The notes: a model not told the origin generated them from the letters alone. A stretch of DNA of 64,000 nucleotides from CAJXZP01 sp041563475 (GCA_041563475.1 JBFFMY010000003.1:1-64000), one strand, 5' to 3'. Positions 43,513 through 52,894 are shown, counted from the stretch's first letter. Translations and numbers: made by a program.

Positions 43513-44700
43513 TTAAACAAGGATCTCCGTGATTTGACCAGCACCAACTGTACGTCCACCTTCACGAATAGCGAATTTAAGACCTAAGTTAATTGCTACT
43601 GGTTGAATCAACTCAACAATAATTGTTAAGTTATCACCTGGCATTACCATTTCACGACCAGCCTCTAATTCGATTTCTCCAGTTACATCAGTTGTACGGA
43701 TATAAAATTGAGGACGGTATTTATTATGGAATGGAGTATGACGTCCACCCTCTTCTTTCTTAAGGATATAAACCTCAGCTTTAAACTTCGTGTGCGGAGT
43801 GATGGTACCCGTTCTTGCGATAACCATTCCTCTTTTGATTTTATCTTTATCTACACCACGTAGTAATAAACCAACGTTATCACCAGCTTCACCTCTGTCA
43901 AGAATCTTACGGAACATCTCAACACCAGTAACTACTGATTTCATTCTATCAGCGCCCATACCTAAAAGCTCAATCTCATCACCAGTGTTAATCACACCTG
44001 ATTCAATTCTACCTGTAGCTACAGTACCACGACCAGTAATAGAGAATACATCCTCAACTGGCATCAAAAATTCTTTATCCACGTCACGAGGAGGTAATGG
44101 AATATGCTCATCAACAGCATTCATTAAATCCATAATCTTCTCAGACCATTTAGCATCTCCTTCTAATCCACCTAAAGCAGATCCTTGGATTACTGGTAAA
44201 TTGTCTCCATCATAGTCGTAAAATGTTAACAATTCACGAACTTCCATTTCAACCAATTCTAACAATTCCTCATCATCAACCAAATCTACTTTGTTCATGA
44301 AAACAACAATTGCAGGAACGTTTACCTGACGCGCTAATAGAATATGCTCACGTGTTTGTGGCATTGGTCCATCAGTAGCTGCAACAACTAAAATAGCACC
44401 ATCCATTTGAGCAGCACCAGTAATCATATTCTTTACGTAATCCGCGTGACCAGGACAGTCAACGTGAGCGTAATGACGTTTAGCAGTTGTATACTCAACG
44501 TGAGATGTATTAATTGTAATACCACGTTCTTTCTCCTCAGGAGCGTTATCAATTGACGCGAAATCACGAATTTCCGACAAACCTGCCGCTGCCAATACAC
44601 TGGTAATTGCTGCGGTCAAGGTAGTTTTTCCATGATCCACGTGTCCGATAGTACCGATGTTTACGTGTGGTTTCGACCGGTCAAACTTTTCTTTAGCCAT
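43513..44700 (-). CDS. tuf: Elongation factor Tu
   Basis: 395 residues. The GTP-binding P-loop GHVDHGKT is at residues 19-26, then the DCPGHADY segment and NKVD, followed by the two beta-barrel domains with GRGTVATGRIESG. It carries aminoacyl-tRNA to the ribosome. It is co-transcribed with four tRNA genes upstream, as in E. coli tufB; no promoter box is seen in the 59 bases between tRNA-Thr(GGU) and tuf. Confidence 0.98.
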   Translation of the reverse strand: MAKEKFDRSKPHVNIGTIGHVDHGKTTLTAAITSVLAAAGLSEIRDFASIDNAPEEKERGITINTSHVEYTTAKRHYAHVDCPGHADYVKNMITGAAQMDGAILVVAATDGPMPQTREHILLARQVNVPAIVVFMNKVDLVDDEELLELVEMEVRELLTFYDYDGDNLPVIQGSALGGLEGDAKWSEKIMDLMNAVDEHIPLPPRDVDKEFLMPVEDVFSITGRGTVATGRIESGVINTGDEIELLGMGADRMKSVVTGVEMFRKILDRGEAGDNVGLLLRGVDKDKIKRGMVIARTGTITPHTKFKAEVYILKKEEGGRHTPFHNKYRPQFYIRTTDVTGEIELEAGREMVMPGDNLTIIVELIQPVAINLGLKFAIREGGRTVGAGQITEILV

Positions 44701-44759
44701 AGCTATAAATTTTAATTTACGTTTCTATTAATTTACTAATTATTCACTTCACTATTTAG

Positions 44760-44831
<72 letters not shown>

Positions 44832-44892
44832 AATAAGATACTCTCCTATTTAAGCAGCTCCCTGACATCAGGGACTCATTCACCTTTTAAAG

Positions 44893-44965
44893 AGCGGAAG
44901 ACGAGATTCGAACTCGCGACCCTCAGCTTGGAAGGCTGATGCTCTACCAACTGAGCTACTTCCGC
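44893..44965 (-). tRNA. tRNA-Gly (UCC anticodon)
   Basis: 73 bases. The acceptor GCGGAAG/CTTCCGC is fully paired. The anticodon stem is TCAGC/GCTGA with loop CTTCCAA (anticodon TCC), and the T arm has TTCGAAT. Third gene of the tRNA-tuf cluster in transcription order. Confidence 0.96.
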
Positions 44966-44981
44966 TTAAATAAAAGTTCTG

Positions 44982-45063
<82 letters not shown>

Positions 45064-45085
45064 AAAACAATTAAACAAAAAAAAG

Positions 45086-45159
45086 AGCCGATAGAGGGAC
45101 TCGAACCCACGACCTGCTGATTACAAATCAGCTGCTCTAGCCAGCTGAGCTACATCGGC
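45086..45159 (-). tRNA. tRNA-Thr (UGU anticodon)
   Basis: 74 bases. The anticodon stem is GCTGA/TCAGC with loop TTTGTAA (anticodon TGT). The acceptor stem is paired with one G-U. The T stem GTGGG/CCCTC has a U-U pair at its second position. It is the first gene transcribed from the promoter at 45224-45254. Confidence 0.94.
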
Positions 45160-45223
45160 TTTTTACTTTACCCTAATTGGAGAGATTAATTACACTTCAA
45201 ATAACCTCCTTGAAAAAGGAATG

Positions 45224-45254
45224 CAAATGTAGAAAAGAATTGCTTTTCTCCAAA
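45224..45254 (-). promoter_or_regulatory. Promoter for the tRNA-tuf operon (-33 and -7)
   Basis: Minus-strand TTTG (45254-45251), a 19-base spacer, then TACATTTG (45231-45224): a full match to the Bacteroidota consensus. It lies 65 bases upstream of tRNA-Thr(UGU) and downstream of hpf. Confidence 0.8.
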
Positions 45255-45308
45255 CTCATTTGAAAACTTTTTCAACAAAGTTTTTTCCCAAGGAAATTTG
45301 ACCTAAAA

Positions 45309-45608
45309 TCAATGATCCTTTAAGCGCTCTTTTAGCCTCTTCACTTGCCTTCTTAAGGCGGCTATAGCCTCGTCAGCAGACTCCTCAAAGGAGCTTGAAC
45401 GTTTGCTCGCGAAAAGGTCATTGCCAGGTACAATTAATTTTATTTCAACCAACTTATTATCGCGAGAATCTGATTTTTCTAATCTAAGAAACACTTCTCC
45501 GGAAACAATTTTGTCAAAAAATTGGTCAAGTTTATCGGCTTTATCCTGAATTAAGTCTAATAATTTTTGATCCGCATCAAAATGAATGGACTGAATATTT
45601 AATTTCAT
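45309..45608 (-). CDS. hpf: Ribosome hibernation-promoting factor (short HPF/RaiA)
   Basis: 99 residues, the short HPF type without the C-terminal dimerisation domain. It contains IQSIHFDADQKLLDLIQDKADKLDQFFDKIVSGEVFLRL, and ends in Lys/Arg-rich KRLKERLKDH-like sequence that contacts rRNA. Such proteins sit in the mRNA channel and inactivate ribosomes in slow growth. It lies 70 bases after the Xer recombinase gene on the same strand. Confidence 0.9.
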   Translation of the reverse strand: MKLNIQSIHFDADQKLLDLIQDKADKLDQFFDKIVSGEVFLRLEKSDSRDNKLVEIKLIVPGNDLFASKRSSSFEESADEAIAALRRQVKRLKERLKDH

Positions 45609-45678
45609 CTTTAGATTTTATTTTAGTTTTAATTATTAGCATTTTTTTTCATGCTAAAAGAAAGTATCAATAAATTAA

Positions 45679-46560
45679 TTATGCTCTTGGGTGAGCTTGA
45701 TTATATATGGATTTTAATTTCTCAAATGAATTATGTGTATAAACCTGAGTTGCCGATAAATTAGCATGACCTAATAGTTCTTTAATCGAATTTAAATCTG
45801 CGCCATTATTTAACATATGCGTTGCAAAGGTATGTCTTAAAATGTGAGGACTCTTTTTGTTGTTCGAAGAAATTAAACTCAAGTACTTATTTACCACATT
45901 ATAAACCAGTTTTGGGTAAACAGACTTGCCTTTTTTGGTAATGAATAATGAATCTACGACTGAAGGTATCTCATTTCGGAATTGAATATACTTTTTTATT
46001 AATTCTTGCAATTCCTCATTAAGCGGAATAATTCTTTGTTTATTTCTTTTACCCGTAACTCTCACCAAATTATTTTGGTAATCCACATCATTTAATTGAA
46101 TACCAATCAATTCAGAAAGTCGAATACCTGTTTGATAAAACATTTCCAAAATTAATTGATCCCGAACTCCGTCAAAATCAGCAGTAAAAAAATCTTGAAG
46201 AAGGAGCTTGTTCATGGATTGCTGATCCACAAACTCTGGAAGTCTTTTAGATAATTTAGGTGAAACAACCTTTAAGGTCGGATTTATATCCACACGCTTG
46301 GTTAATAACAAAAACCTGTAATACGTTTTCAGGGTAGATAATTTACGATTCACAGAATTATTGGAAAGCTTTTGAACATCCAGTAATTCAACCAACCAAC
46401 CGCGAATAGTTTTGTGATTTATTTTACGTAAATCACTATGTCCAAAGGCGCGCAACACATAATCAAGAAAACTTTCCAAATCTGTAGAATAGGCTACAAC
46501 CGTATGCGCAGAAAACCTTTTTTCAGATTCCAAGTACTTTTGAAATTCTTGAATAAACAT
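45679..46560 (-). CDS. xerC: Tyrosine recombinase XerC/XerD-like
   Basis: 293 residues. The N-terminal SAM-like core-binding domain (1-100) is followed by the catalytic domain with Arg147 (GIRLSE), Lys171, His239 and Arg242 (HILRHTF), His265 (GHANLS) and nucleophile Tyr274 (QVYTH). All six active-site residues are present. The length and its chromosomal place between rpsU and hpf indicate a housekeeping Xer enzyme that resolves chromosome dimers at dif, not a mobile-element integrase. Whether it is XerC or XerD cannot be told. Confidence 0.9.
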   Translation of the reverse strand: MFIQEFQKYLESEKRFSAHTVVAYSTDLESFLDYVLRAFGHSDLRKINHKTIRGWLVELLDVQKLSNNSVNRKLSTLKTYYRFLLLTKRVDINPTLKVVSPKLSKRLPEFVDQQSMNKLLLQDFFTADFDGVRDQLILEMFYQTGIRLSELIGIQLNDVDYQNNLVRVTGKRNKQRIIPLNEELQELIKKYIQFRNEIPSVVDSLFITKKGKSVYPKLVYNVVNKYLSLISSNNKKSPHILRHTFATHMLNNGADLNSIKELLGHANLSATQVYTHNSFEKLKSIYNQAHPRA

Positions 46561-46594
46561 AAGTTGCTTGAGAAATGGTGAAGTATAAAATTAA

Positions 46595-46623
46595 AAAATC
46601 CCACGACAATATCGCAGGATTTT
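46595..46623 (-). terminator. Probable terminator after rpsU
   Basis: AAAATCC / GGATTTT arms with an inner CGA/TCG pairing form a hairpin about 30 bases past the rpsU stop. On the minus strand it is followed by T-rich sequence. Confidence 0.55.
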
Positions 46624-46652
46624 ATCCAAAATAATATAAATAACGAAAAGAA

Positions 46653-46844
46653 TTAATCTTGGTTATTCAAATATTCTTCACGGTAAATAGCACGCAACTT
46701 TTCTTCACGTTTTCTTACCGTTGGTTTCATGTATTTTTTTCTAGCACGTAGCTCTTTCATAACACCAGTGCGCTCGAATTTCTTCTTGAATTTTTTTAGA
46801 GCTCTTTCAATTGGCTCGCCATCTTTTACAGGTACAATTAACAT
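46653..46844 (-). CDS. rpsU: 30S ribosomal protein S21
   Basis: 63 residues, starting MLIVPVKDGEPIERALKKFKKKFERTG and ending with a basic helix. S21 binds near the anti-Shine-Dalgarno sequence. In Bacteroidota it can hide that sequence, in line with leader-poor transcripts in this window. A full-consensus promoter lies upstream at 46867-46897. Confidence 0.96.
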   Translation of the reverse strand: MLIVPVKDGEPIERALKKFKKKFERTGVMKELRARKKYMKPTVRKREEKLRAIYREEYLNNQD

Positions 46845-46866
46845 GCTTGTTTCTTTTTAAGGGCGG

Positions 46867-46897
46867 CAAAGGTAACTCGTTTCTCTTCACCACCAAA
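46867..46897 (-). promoter_or_regulatory. Promoter for rpsU (-33 and -7)
   Basis: Minus-strand TTTG (46897-46894), a 19-base spacer, then TACCTTTG (46874-46867), 22 bases before the ATG. It lies just past the stop of the acyl-CoA dehydrogenase gene. Confidence 0.8.
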
Positions 46898-46899
46898 TA

Positions 46900-48039
46900 T
46901 TATTTAATTATTTGTCGAGAAATTACTACTTTTTGTATTTCAGAGGTGCCTTCCCCTATTGTACATAACTTAGAGTCTCTATAAAATTTTTCCACAGGGT
47001 AATCCTTCGTATATCCATATCCGCCAAAAATCTGAACCGCATCAGTTGAAACCTCCACAGCGATCTCGGAAGAATAATACTTGGCCATTGCCCCTTCTTT
47101 GGTGATATTCTCTCCTCTATTTTTCATATCAGCAGCATGCATTGTAAGCAAATGAGCCGCTTCAATTTTAGTTGCCATGTCGGCTAGTTTAAAAGAAATT
47201 CCTTGGAATTGAGAAATTGGCTTTCCAAATTGTTCCCGTTCTTTTGAATATTGAACAGATGCTTCGAAAGCACCCATGGCAATTCCTACACCTAAGGAAG
47301 CTATAGATATTCTTCCGCCATCCAACACTTTTAAAGCTTGCTTAAATCCATCACCAACATTCCCTAGTATTTGATCTTTATGAACTCTGCAATCATCAAA
47401 AAATAAGGCAGTAGTTTCTGACGCACGCATACCTAACTTATTTTCCTTTTTACCTCCTTTGAAACCTGGAGTATCTTTATCAATAATAAAAGCAGTTGTT
47501 CCTTTGGACGAACCTTTTTCACCCGTTCTAACAATCACAACTGCTACATCACCTGATATACCATGGGTTATAAAGTTTTTTGATCCATTTATGACCCAGT
47601 AATCACCATCTTGAACAGCGGTAGTATTCATTCCACCCGCATCAGAACCGGTTCCTTGTTCCGTTAAACCCCATGCTCCAATAAATTCTGCAGTAGCTAA
47701 TTTGGGCAAATACTTGTTTTTTTGGACTTCGTTACCAAATTGTAATATATGGCCTGTACATAACGAATTATGTGCCGCCATTGACAAACCAATAGACCCA
47801 TCCACTTTAGAAAGTTCTTCAATGGCCGTAACGTATTCTTGATAACCAAATCCTGAACCTCCATACTCTGCAGGCACAAGCACTCCCATCAAACCTAAAT
47901 ATCCCATTTTTTTAAACAGTTCCACAGGAAAGGTTTGTGCTTCATCCCATTTCATAATATTTGGACGGATTTCCTTTTCAGCAAAATCACGTACCATATG
48001 CGAAATCATTTTTTGATTTTCGGTTTGTTCGAAATTCAT
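46900..48039 (-). CDS. Acyl-CoA dehydrogenase
   Basis: 379 residues. FAD-dependent enzyme of fatty-acid or branched-chain acyl-CoA oxidation. It has AWGLTEQGTGSDAGGMNTTA (FAD/substrate region) and, near the end, IGEGTSEIQ with the Glu that acts as the catalytic base in short- and branched-chain members. The substrate chain length cannot be fixed. It follows the helix-hairpin-helix gene by 25 bases. Confidence 0.93.
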   Translation of the reverse strand: MNFEQTENQKMISHMVRDFAEKEIRPNIMKWDEAQTFPVELFKKMGYLGLMGVLVPAEYGGSGFGYQEYVTAIEELSKVDGSIGLSMAAHNSLCTGHILQFGNEVQKNKYLPKLATAEFIGAWGLTEQGTGSDAGGMNTTAVQDGDYWVINGSKNFITHGISGDVAVVIVRTGEKGSSKGTTAFIIDKDTPGFKGGKKENKLGMRASETTALFFDDCRVHKDQILGNVGDGFKQALKVLDGGRISIASLGVGIAMGAFEASVQYSKEREQFGKPISQFQGISFKLADMATKIEAAHLLTMHAADMKNRGENITKEGAMAKYYSSEIAVEVSTDAVQIFGGYGYTKDYPVEKFYRDSKLCTIGEGTSEIQKVVISRQIIK

Positions 48040-48064
48040 ATATTCTAGAAATTTATGTTGATGT

Positions 48065-49015
48065 CTACAATTCTAAGTAGGCTACAAGTTTACTATATAA
48101 TTCTTCAGTTAGCAAGCCATATTTAACAAGGTCGGAAATAGATGTGAATTTATGTTCAAATTGGCGATGTTCTTGGATGTTTTTTGCCATATTCCACGTT
48201 ATATAGGGGTGTCGAACCAATACGGATGCATCATCACTGTTAATATTTAACTTTCGTATTAATGTAGTATCAATGGTTAAAAATGGTTCTATTTTTTGAA
48301 CCGTTTCCTCTCTCATACGCTCAATTTCATATAGTTGGCTTATGGAAACAAAACCTCCCAATTTGTCTCTGTAATATATTATTTGTCGCGCATAATAGCT
48401 TCCAATTCCGCGCAATTTTATGAGTTGGGTAGTATCGGCAGAATTTAATTCTATAATTACGTTCTGACCGGTCGTATTCTTTTTTTGAATATAACTTTTT
48501 TCAACTTTATTTTTTGTTCCTAGACTATCTGGAAGCAATAAAAAGGCATGCATTTCCGTATAAACTTCTTCAGAAACAACATACATTTTTGATACATCAG
48601 ATTTTATCCTAAAAACACCCCCCTTACTCAAGTAATTTGAAATGGTTTGTATTTGTTTAGTTGACAACCCAAAGGCTAACCAATCTTCAACTCGGGCATC
48701 ATTTGGATTAAATTTATGCGGAGTTCTCAATTCCTTTTTACTCCCCTTTTTTAAAGCTGATTTGTAATTTTTATTATTGTAATGCTCTTTTTTCTTAGTC
48801 GCATTTTTAATGGAGTCCTCTCGAATTTGAGCATACAAAAAATCCAATTTCGAGGTATCAAAATTCTTTTGGGAATGAATCATAAATGGCACTATCTGTT
48901 GAAATAGTACAACCAAAAAAATTAAAAAACACAACACAAAAATTCCATTTCGTTCACGTTTATTAAAACTAAAAAGGTCTTTCCAGCTTTCTTCCATAGG
49001 GTTATTTAAAAGCAT
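48065..49015 (-). CDS. Helix-hairpin-helix domain membrane protein
   Basis: 316 residues. One N-terminal membrane segment (about 22-45) is followed by a charged Lys/Asn-rich linker, then ComEA-like helix-hairpin-helix units from about residue 95 to the end. The clearest is ELNSADTTQLIKLRGIGSYYARQIIYYRD (about 193-221). These motifs bind DNA without sequence preference. With comEC elsewhere in the window a DNA-uptake role is possible, but no competence gene is adjacent. Confidence 0.8.
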   Translation of the reverse strand: MLLNNPMEESWKDLFSFNKRERNGIFVLCFLIFLVVLFQQIVPFMIHSQKNFDTSKLDFLYAQIREDSIKNATKKKEHYNNKNYKSALKKGSKKELRTPHKFNPNDARVEDWLAFGLSTKQIQTISNYLSKGGVFRIKSDVSKMYVVSEEVYTEMHAFLLLPDSLGTKNKVEKSYIQKKNTTGQNVIIELNSADTTQLIKLRGIGSYYARQIIYYRDKLGGFVSISQLYEIERMREETVQKIEPFLTIDTTLIRKLNINSDDASVLVRHPYITWNMAKNIQEHRQFEHKFTSISDLVKYGLLTEELYSKLVAYLEL

Positions 49016-49094
49016 TATAAAAACTGAATTAGGGTTTCAGTTAATTGGTGTTGCGAGTTAGTACATTAATTTTTACAGTCCACAATATACTTAA

Positions 49095-49126
49095 TTTCAA
49101 CTAAAATTAGCGCATATTAGTTGAAA
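49095..49126. repeat. Imperfect 13-bp inverted repeat after agcS
   Basis: Arms TTTCAACTAAAAT (49095-49107) and ATATTAGTTGAAA (49114-49126) pair at 12 of 13 positions around loop TAGCGC. It lies 39 bases past the agcS stop and 80 bases before the next start codon. No T-run follows, so an operator is as likely as a terminator. Confidence 0.5.
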
Positions 49127-49164
49127 GAATAGGACTCAAAAAGTATGCTTATTTATTGGGAGGT

Positions 49165-50670
49165 TTATTTAAACTGTTTAATCACACCTGTTTTAACTCT
49201 ATGCATATAATCCCTAAGGTCCTCTCGAACTTCAGATGACATAATCAGTAATCCAATAATATTTGGGAAAGCCATGGCTAAAATCATCATATCAGAAAAA
49301 TCGAGAACCGCATTTAATGATGACGAACTTCCGATAACGATAAAAACTAGAAATAATAATTTATATGAATTCTCAACCATTTTGGTTTCCCCAAAAAGGT
49401 ACGCCCATGCTTTTAACCCATAGTATGACCAAGAAATCATGGTAGAAAAAGCAAATAGGAAAACAGCTACTGCAAGAACCTTTGGAAACCACGTAAATGC
49501 CGTTCCAAATGCTTTAGAGGTAAGTTGTGCTCCTTCCAATCCTTCCACTTCATATTGACCCGTAATAATAATAACTAAAGCAGTCATCGTACAGATAACA
49601 ACAGTATCTACAAAGGGTTCTAAAAGAGCAACAAAACCTTCACTAACTGGTTCATTGGTTTTTACCGCTGAATGCGCAATAGCCGCAGAACCAACCCCTG
49701 CTTCATTTGAAAAGGATGCGCGTTGAAATCCAGTAATTAAAACACCAACAAACCCACCTCCAATTGCACCAGGAGTAAAGGCTCCTTTTAAAATTAATCC
49801 AAAAGCATGACCAATATTATCATAGTTCATCCCTAAAATCACGAGTGCAGAAACAACGTATAGCACAGCCATAAACGGAACTATTTTTTCGGTGACTCTA
49901 GCAATGGACTTAATACCTCCAATAATCACTACTCCCACCATAATAGCTAACCCCACTCCAAACATGAAAGCATGGTTTTGTAAAATTGGAATTTGACCTG
50001 CAACTTGAACAAATGCTTGATTCGCTTGAAACATATTCCCCCCGCCAAAAGATGCAAGAACCGCTAAAATTGCAAAGAAAATAGCAAGCCCTTTTCCAAG
50101 AAGAACTAAGTTTCTTTTAGACAATCCTTTACTCAAATAATACATTGGCCCTCCAGAAACTTCACCGTCATCATGAATATCTCGGTATTTTACTCCAAGC
50201 GTACATTCAGTAAATTTTGTTGACATTCCTAAAATCCCTGCAATAATCATCCAAAAAGTCGCGCCTGGCCCTCCAATAGTGATGGCCACAGCAACACTCG
50301 CAATATTACCTAAGCCAACAGTTGCGGACAACGCGGTAGTCAAGGCTTGAAAATGTGATACTTGACCTTTATCATCAGGGTCGTCAAATTTCCCTTGAAT
50401 TAATTGAATGGCATGTGCAAACCCTCTGAAATTAATGAAATTCATTTTTAGGGTAAAAAATACCGCACCAAAAACTAGCCATATAACGATAAAAGGAATA
50501 TCTGTTCCGAAATCTAATCCTACAAGTTTAAAAGGATCGACAAAAAAAACGGATCCTAAAACAGCCACTACGGGTTCAAAAAAATCATTTATTTTTTCAC
50601 TTATTGGACTTGCTGTAACATGCGAAATACTCGCAAATAAAAGAAAGAATATGGAAAGGAATTTTTTCAT
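49165..50670 (-). CDS. Alanine/glycine:cation symporter (AgcS) family
   Basis: 501 residues with about ten or eleven membrane helices. After an N-terminal hydrophobic segment it shows the family blocks QALTTALSATVGLGNIASVAVAI and GILGMSTKFTECTLGVKYR, with GPMYYLSKG nearby, and later GFQRASFSNEAGVGSAAIAHS. These carry Na+- or H+-driven uptake of alanine or glycine. The C-terminal tail is basic. It is an independent gene after the RmlD-like one. Confidence 0.92.
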   Translation of the reverse strand: MKKFLSIFFLLFASISHVTASPISEKINDFFEPVVAVLGSVFFVDPFKLVGLDFGTDIPFIVIWLVFGAVFFTLKMNFINFRGFAHAIQLIQGKFDDPDDKGQVSHFQALTTALSATVGLGNIASVAVAITIGGPGATFWMIIAGILGMSTKFTECTLGVKYRDIHDDGEVSGGPMYYLSKGLSKRNLVLLGKGLAIFFAILAVLASFGGGNMFQANQAFVQVAGQIPILQNHAFMFGVGLAIMVGVVIIGGIKSIARVTEKIVPFMAVLYVVSALVILGMNYDNIGHAFGLILKGAFTPGAIGGGFVGVLITGFQRASFSNEAGVGSAAIAHSAVKTNEPVSEGFVALLEPFVDTVVICTMTALVIIITGQYEVEGLEGAQLTSKAFGTAFTWFPKVLAVAVFLFAFSTMISWSYYGLKAWAYLFGETKMVENSYKLLFLVFIVIGSSSSLNAVLDFSDMMILAMAFPNIIGLLIMSSEVREDLRDYMHRVKTGVIKQFK

Positions 50671-50730
50671 TGATGTAATAATTTCACCAAATATAATTAT
50701 CTCAATCCAAGTTTTAGTCTTGGGCCAGAT

Positions 50731-51654
50731 TTATTCCATATTTTGACTCTGATTCACCTGTTCAAGAGCTCTTTCGATTCCTTCATGTGTTGAAAGTGGA
50801 GTGAATTCAAAATCTTTGATTATTTTGAAATTGTCAAAACAAGAATTTAAAGGTCTCAAATTAGCATTTACTACATTTTTTGAACTACTCTCATTTACTA
50901 AACCCATCGGTATTTTGCTGATTTTTGCAATTTGAACAACAAAATCATAGACCGACAGGCGCGTAGAACCGCCAATATTATACGCGCCAGAAGCATTTTT
51001 ATTTATAATGGAAACAATTAATTGGATCACATCATCTACAAAGGTTGGCGTTCTGAATTGGTCATTAACTACACGAATTGGAACATCATTCTTCATGGAT
51101 TGGTATGCCCAGTAAAAAATATTATTTCTTCGTGCAGAAGGAGAAAATCCATACACCAAAACTGGTCGTATTATGGCGTAATTTTTAGATTCAGTTTCTA
51201 CCACTTTTTCCGCCTTCAATTTGCTTTTTCCGTATACTGATATTGGAATTGGCTTAATTTTATTGGAGTTCCATTTTTCCTTTCCATCGAATACAAAATC
51301 AGAAGATAAAAAAATGAACTTTGCGTCTATGCCTTGGGCAGCTTCAACCAGGTTTTTGGTCCCTTCAACATTTATTTTAGAACATTTTTCGGGATACTTT
51401 TCACACTCGTCTACTTGAGAAATTGCTGCACAATGAACAATTACATCTGGCTGAGTTTGGTTAACGATAAACTTAACTGCTTCCTTGTGGCTAATATCAA
51501 TATCTTCATACTGAAATCTAGGATTACTTCCTGTTCTGCACTCACCTTTGGATATCCCAATTACATTTGCATTAGTTGCATTTATCAAAAAACGAACTAG
51601 TGCACCTCCAATAAATCCATTAGAACCCGTAATCAAAATTTTCTTAGGAACCAC
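50731..51654 (-). CDS. RmlD-like NAD(P)-dependent sugar-nucleotide reductase/epimerase
   Basis: 307 residues starting at GTG. The Rossmann motif is GSNGFIGGALV at the N-terminus, the catalytic YGKSK (YxxxK) is at about residue 148, and the C-terminus has the GGSTRLSVYDF segment of the RmlD branch. It would reduce or epimerise a nucleotide-sugar, but no dTDP-rhamnose genes are nearby. Its GTG overlaps the stop of the K+ channel gene by one base, so it is translationally coupled. Confidence 0.85.
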   Translation of the reverse strand: MVPKKILITGSNGFIGGALVRFLINATNANVIGISKGECRTGSNPRFQYEDIDISHKEAVKFIVNQTQPDVIVHCAAISQVDECEKYPEKCSKINVEGTKNLVEAAQGIDAKFIFLSSDFVFDGKEKWNSNKIKPIPISVYGKSKLKAEKVVETESKNYAIIRPVLVYGFSPSARRNNIFYWAYQSMKNDVPIRVVNDQFRTPTFVDDVIQLIVSIINKNASGAYNIGGSTRLSVYDFVVQIAKISKIPMGLVNESSSKNVVNANLRPLNSCFDNFKIIKDFEFTPLSTHEGIERALEQVNQSQNME

Positions 51655-52670
51655 TATATCTGCAACAAGGTATTGATTTGGCGGATTTGATTTTTTGTAC
51701 CTAAAACGAAAATTTTACATCCTGGAATAATTTCAATATTTCTACGAGGATTCACTACATATTGCCCATCAGGAGTCCTAAAACCAACTATCAGCGCACC
51801 AGAATCGTAACTTTCATCCAATAAACTTAATGGCTTATTATGAAATTTGGTTGGAATATGTTTGAAGTCAATTTCTTCTAGGTTTACTTCATTCGAGCCC
51901 ATAACTGAAATGTGATCCAAAAACTCATAAACATTCGGAGTAACAACCAAAGAAGCCATATGTGCTCCCCCTACCTTATCTGGCATAATCACATTGTCAC
52001 TTCCGGCTATTCTAAGTTTATGTTCAGAGGTATCTTCTGAAGCACGACTAATAATCTGAAGGGTCTTATTCAATTCTCTTGCAGTCAAAACAACAAATAC
52101 ATTTGCCGCATCATTGGGAAGGGTGGAAATAATAGATGTTGCACGCAATATACCGGCTTTTATAAGGGTTTTTTCTGAAGTAGCATCTCCATAAATATGC
52201 AACAAATTAGCCTCTTTTAATCTCTCAATTCTTTTCTCATCATTTTCAATAACCACGCATTCTTTACCGTAACCAATGAGGGTTTTAACAGATTGAGCTC
52301 CATTTCTACCGTAACCACAAACTATAACATGGTCAGTTATTCTATCTATATATGCATCCAATTTGTAGTTCTTTAAATAATTCTGTAAATCTCCATTAAC
52401 AATATATCTGGTAATATAACTAACGGTATAAGCAAAGATACCAAAGCTAAAAATAATCAAAAAGGCCGTAAATATTCTTCCTTCATCTGAAAGTGGATGA
52501 ACCTCTTGAAACCCAACAGTTGCCACTGTAATAATGGTCATGTAAAAGGCATCAACTAATCTATATCCCTCAATTACGATGTACCCCAATACTCCGATTA
52601 CAATAACCATCGTAAGGAGAAACACGGAGAAATATAACTCCTTAAAATATTTAAACGCCCGCAGTAACAC
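51654..52670 (-). CDS. Potassium channel with TrkA-N (RCK) domain
   Basis: 338 residues. Two membrane helices (about 12-33 and 60-85) flank a pore loop with the filter sequence TVGFQ (residues 51-55), where canonical channels have TVGYG or TVGFG. After a linker there is a TrkA-N Rossmann domain (about 112-230; VCGYGRNGAQSVKTLI) and a TrkA-C-like domain (about 250-335). It is a 2-TM, ligand-gated K+ channel of the MthK kind; the changed filter residue could affect selectivity. It is followed by the RmlD-like gene. Confidence 0.88.
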   Translation of the reverse strand: MLLRAFKYFKELYFSVFLLTMVIVIGVLGYIVIEGYRLVDAFYMTIITVATVGFQEVHPLSDEGRIFTAFLIIFSFGIFAYTVSYITRYIVNGDLQNYLKNYKLDAYIDRITDHVIVCGYGRNGAQSVKTLIGYGKECVVIENDEKRIERLKEANLLHIYGDATSEKTLIKAGILRATSIISTLPNDAANVFVVLTARELNKTLQIISRASEDTSEHKLRIAGSDNVIMPDKVGGAHMASLVVTPNVYEFLDHISVMGSNEVNLEEIDFKHIPTKFHNKPLSLLDESYDSGALIVGFRTPDGQYVVNPRRNIEIIPGCKIFVLGTKNQIRQINTLLQI

Positions 52671-52892
52671 CTAAAGTTCCCAAATTGTAGTCCTTTTCGC
52701 TTTGAACCAATATTTATTTTTAAGGATAAAGGCCATTATTAAATAAATAACCAAGGGCGAGCCTAACGTTAGAAACGAAAGGTAAATGAAGTAAACTCGT
52801 ATACTATTGGTTTTTACATTTAATCGATCGCCCCACCAGGCACAAACTCCAAAGGCTTTTTGTTCGAAATAATATTTTATTTGTTCTATCAT
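52671..52892 (-). CDS. PspC domain protein
   Basis: 73 residues, one PspC domain: FGVCAWWGDRLNVKTNSIRVYFIYLSFLTLGSPLVIYLIMAFIL, with a hydrophobic C-terminal half likely to span the membrane. PspC proteins take part in phage-shock and membrane-stress responses in other bacteria; no psp genes are adjacent. It abuts the K+ channel gene and starts two bases after the DUF2851 stop. Confidence 0.88.
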   Translation of the reverse strand: MIEQIKYYFEQKAFGVCAWWGDRLNVKTNSIRVYFIYLSFLTLGSPLVIYLIMAFILKNKYWFKAKRTTIWEL

Positions 52893-52894
52893 AA

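Noticed and set aside
45679..46560. Phage or transposon integrase
   Set aside because: The gene order rpsU-xer-hpf and the standard 293-residue length fit a chromosomal XerC/D enzyme.
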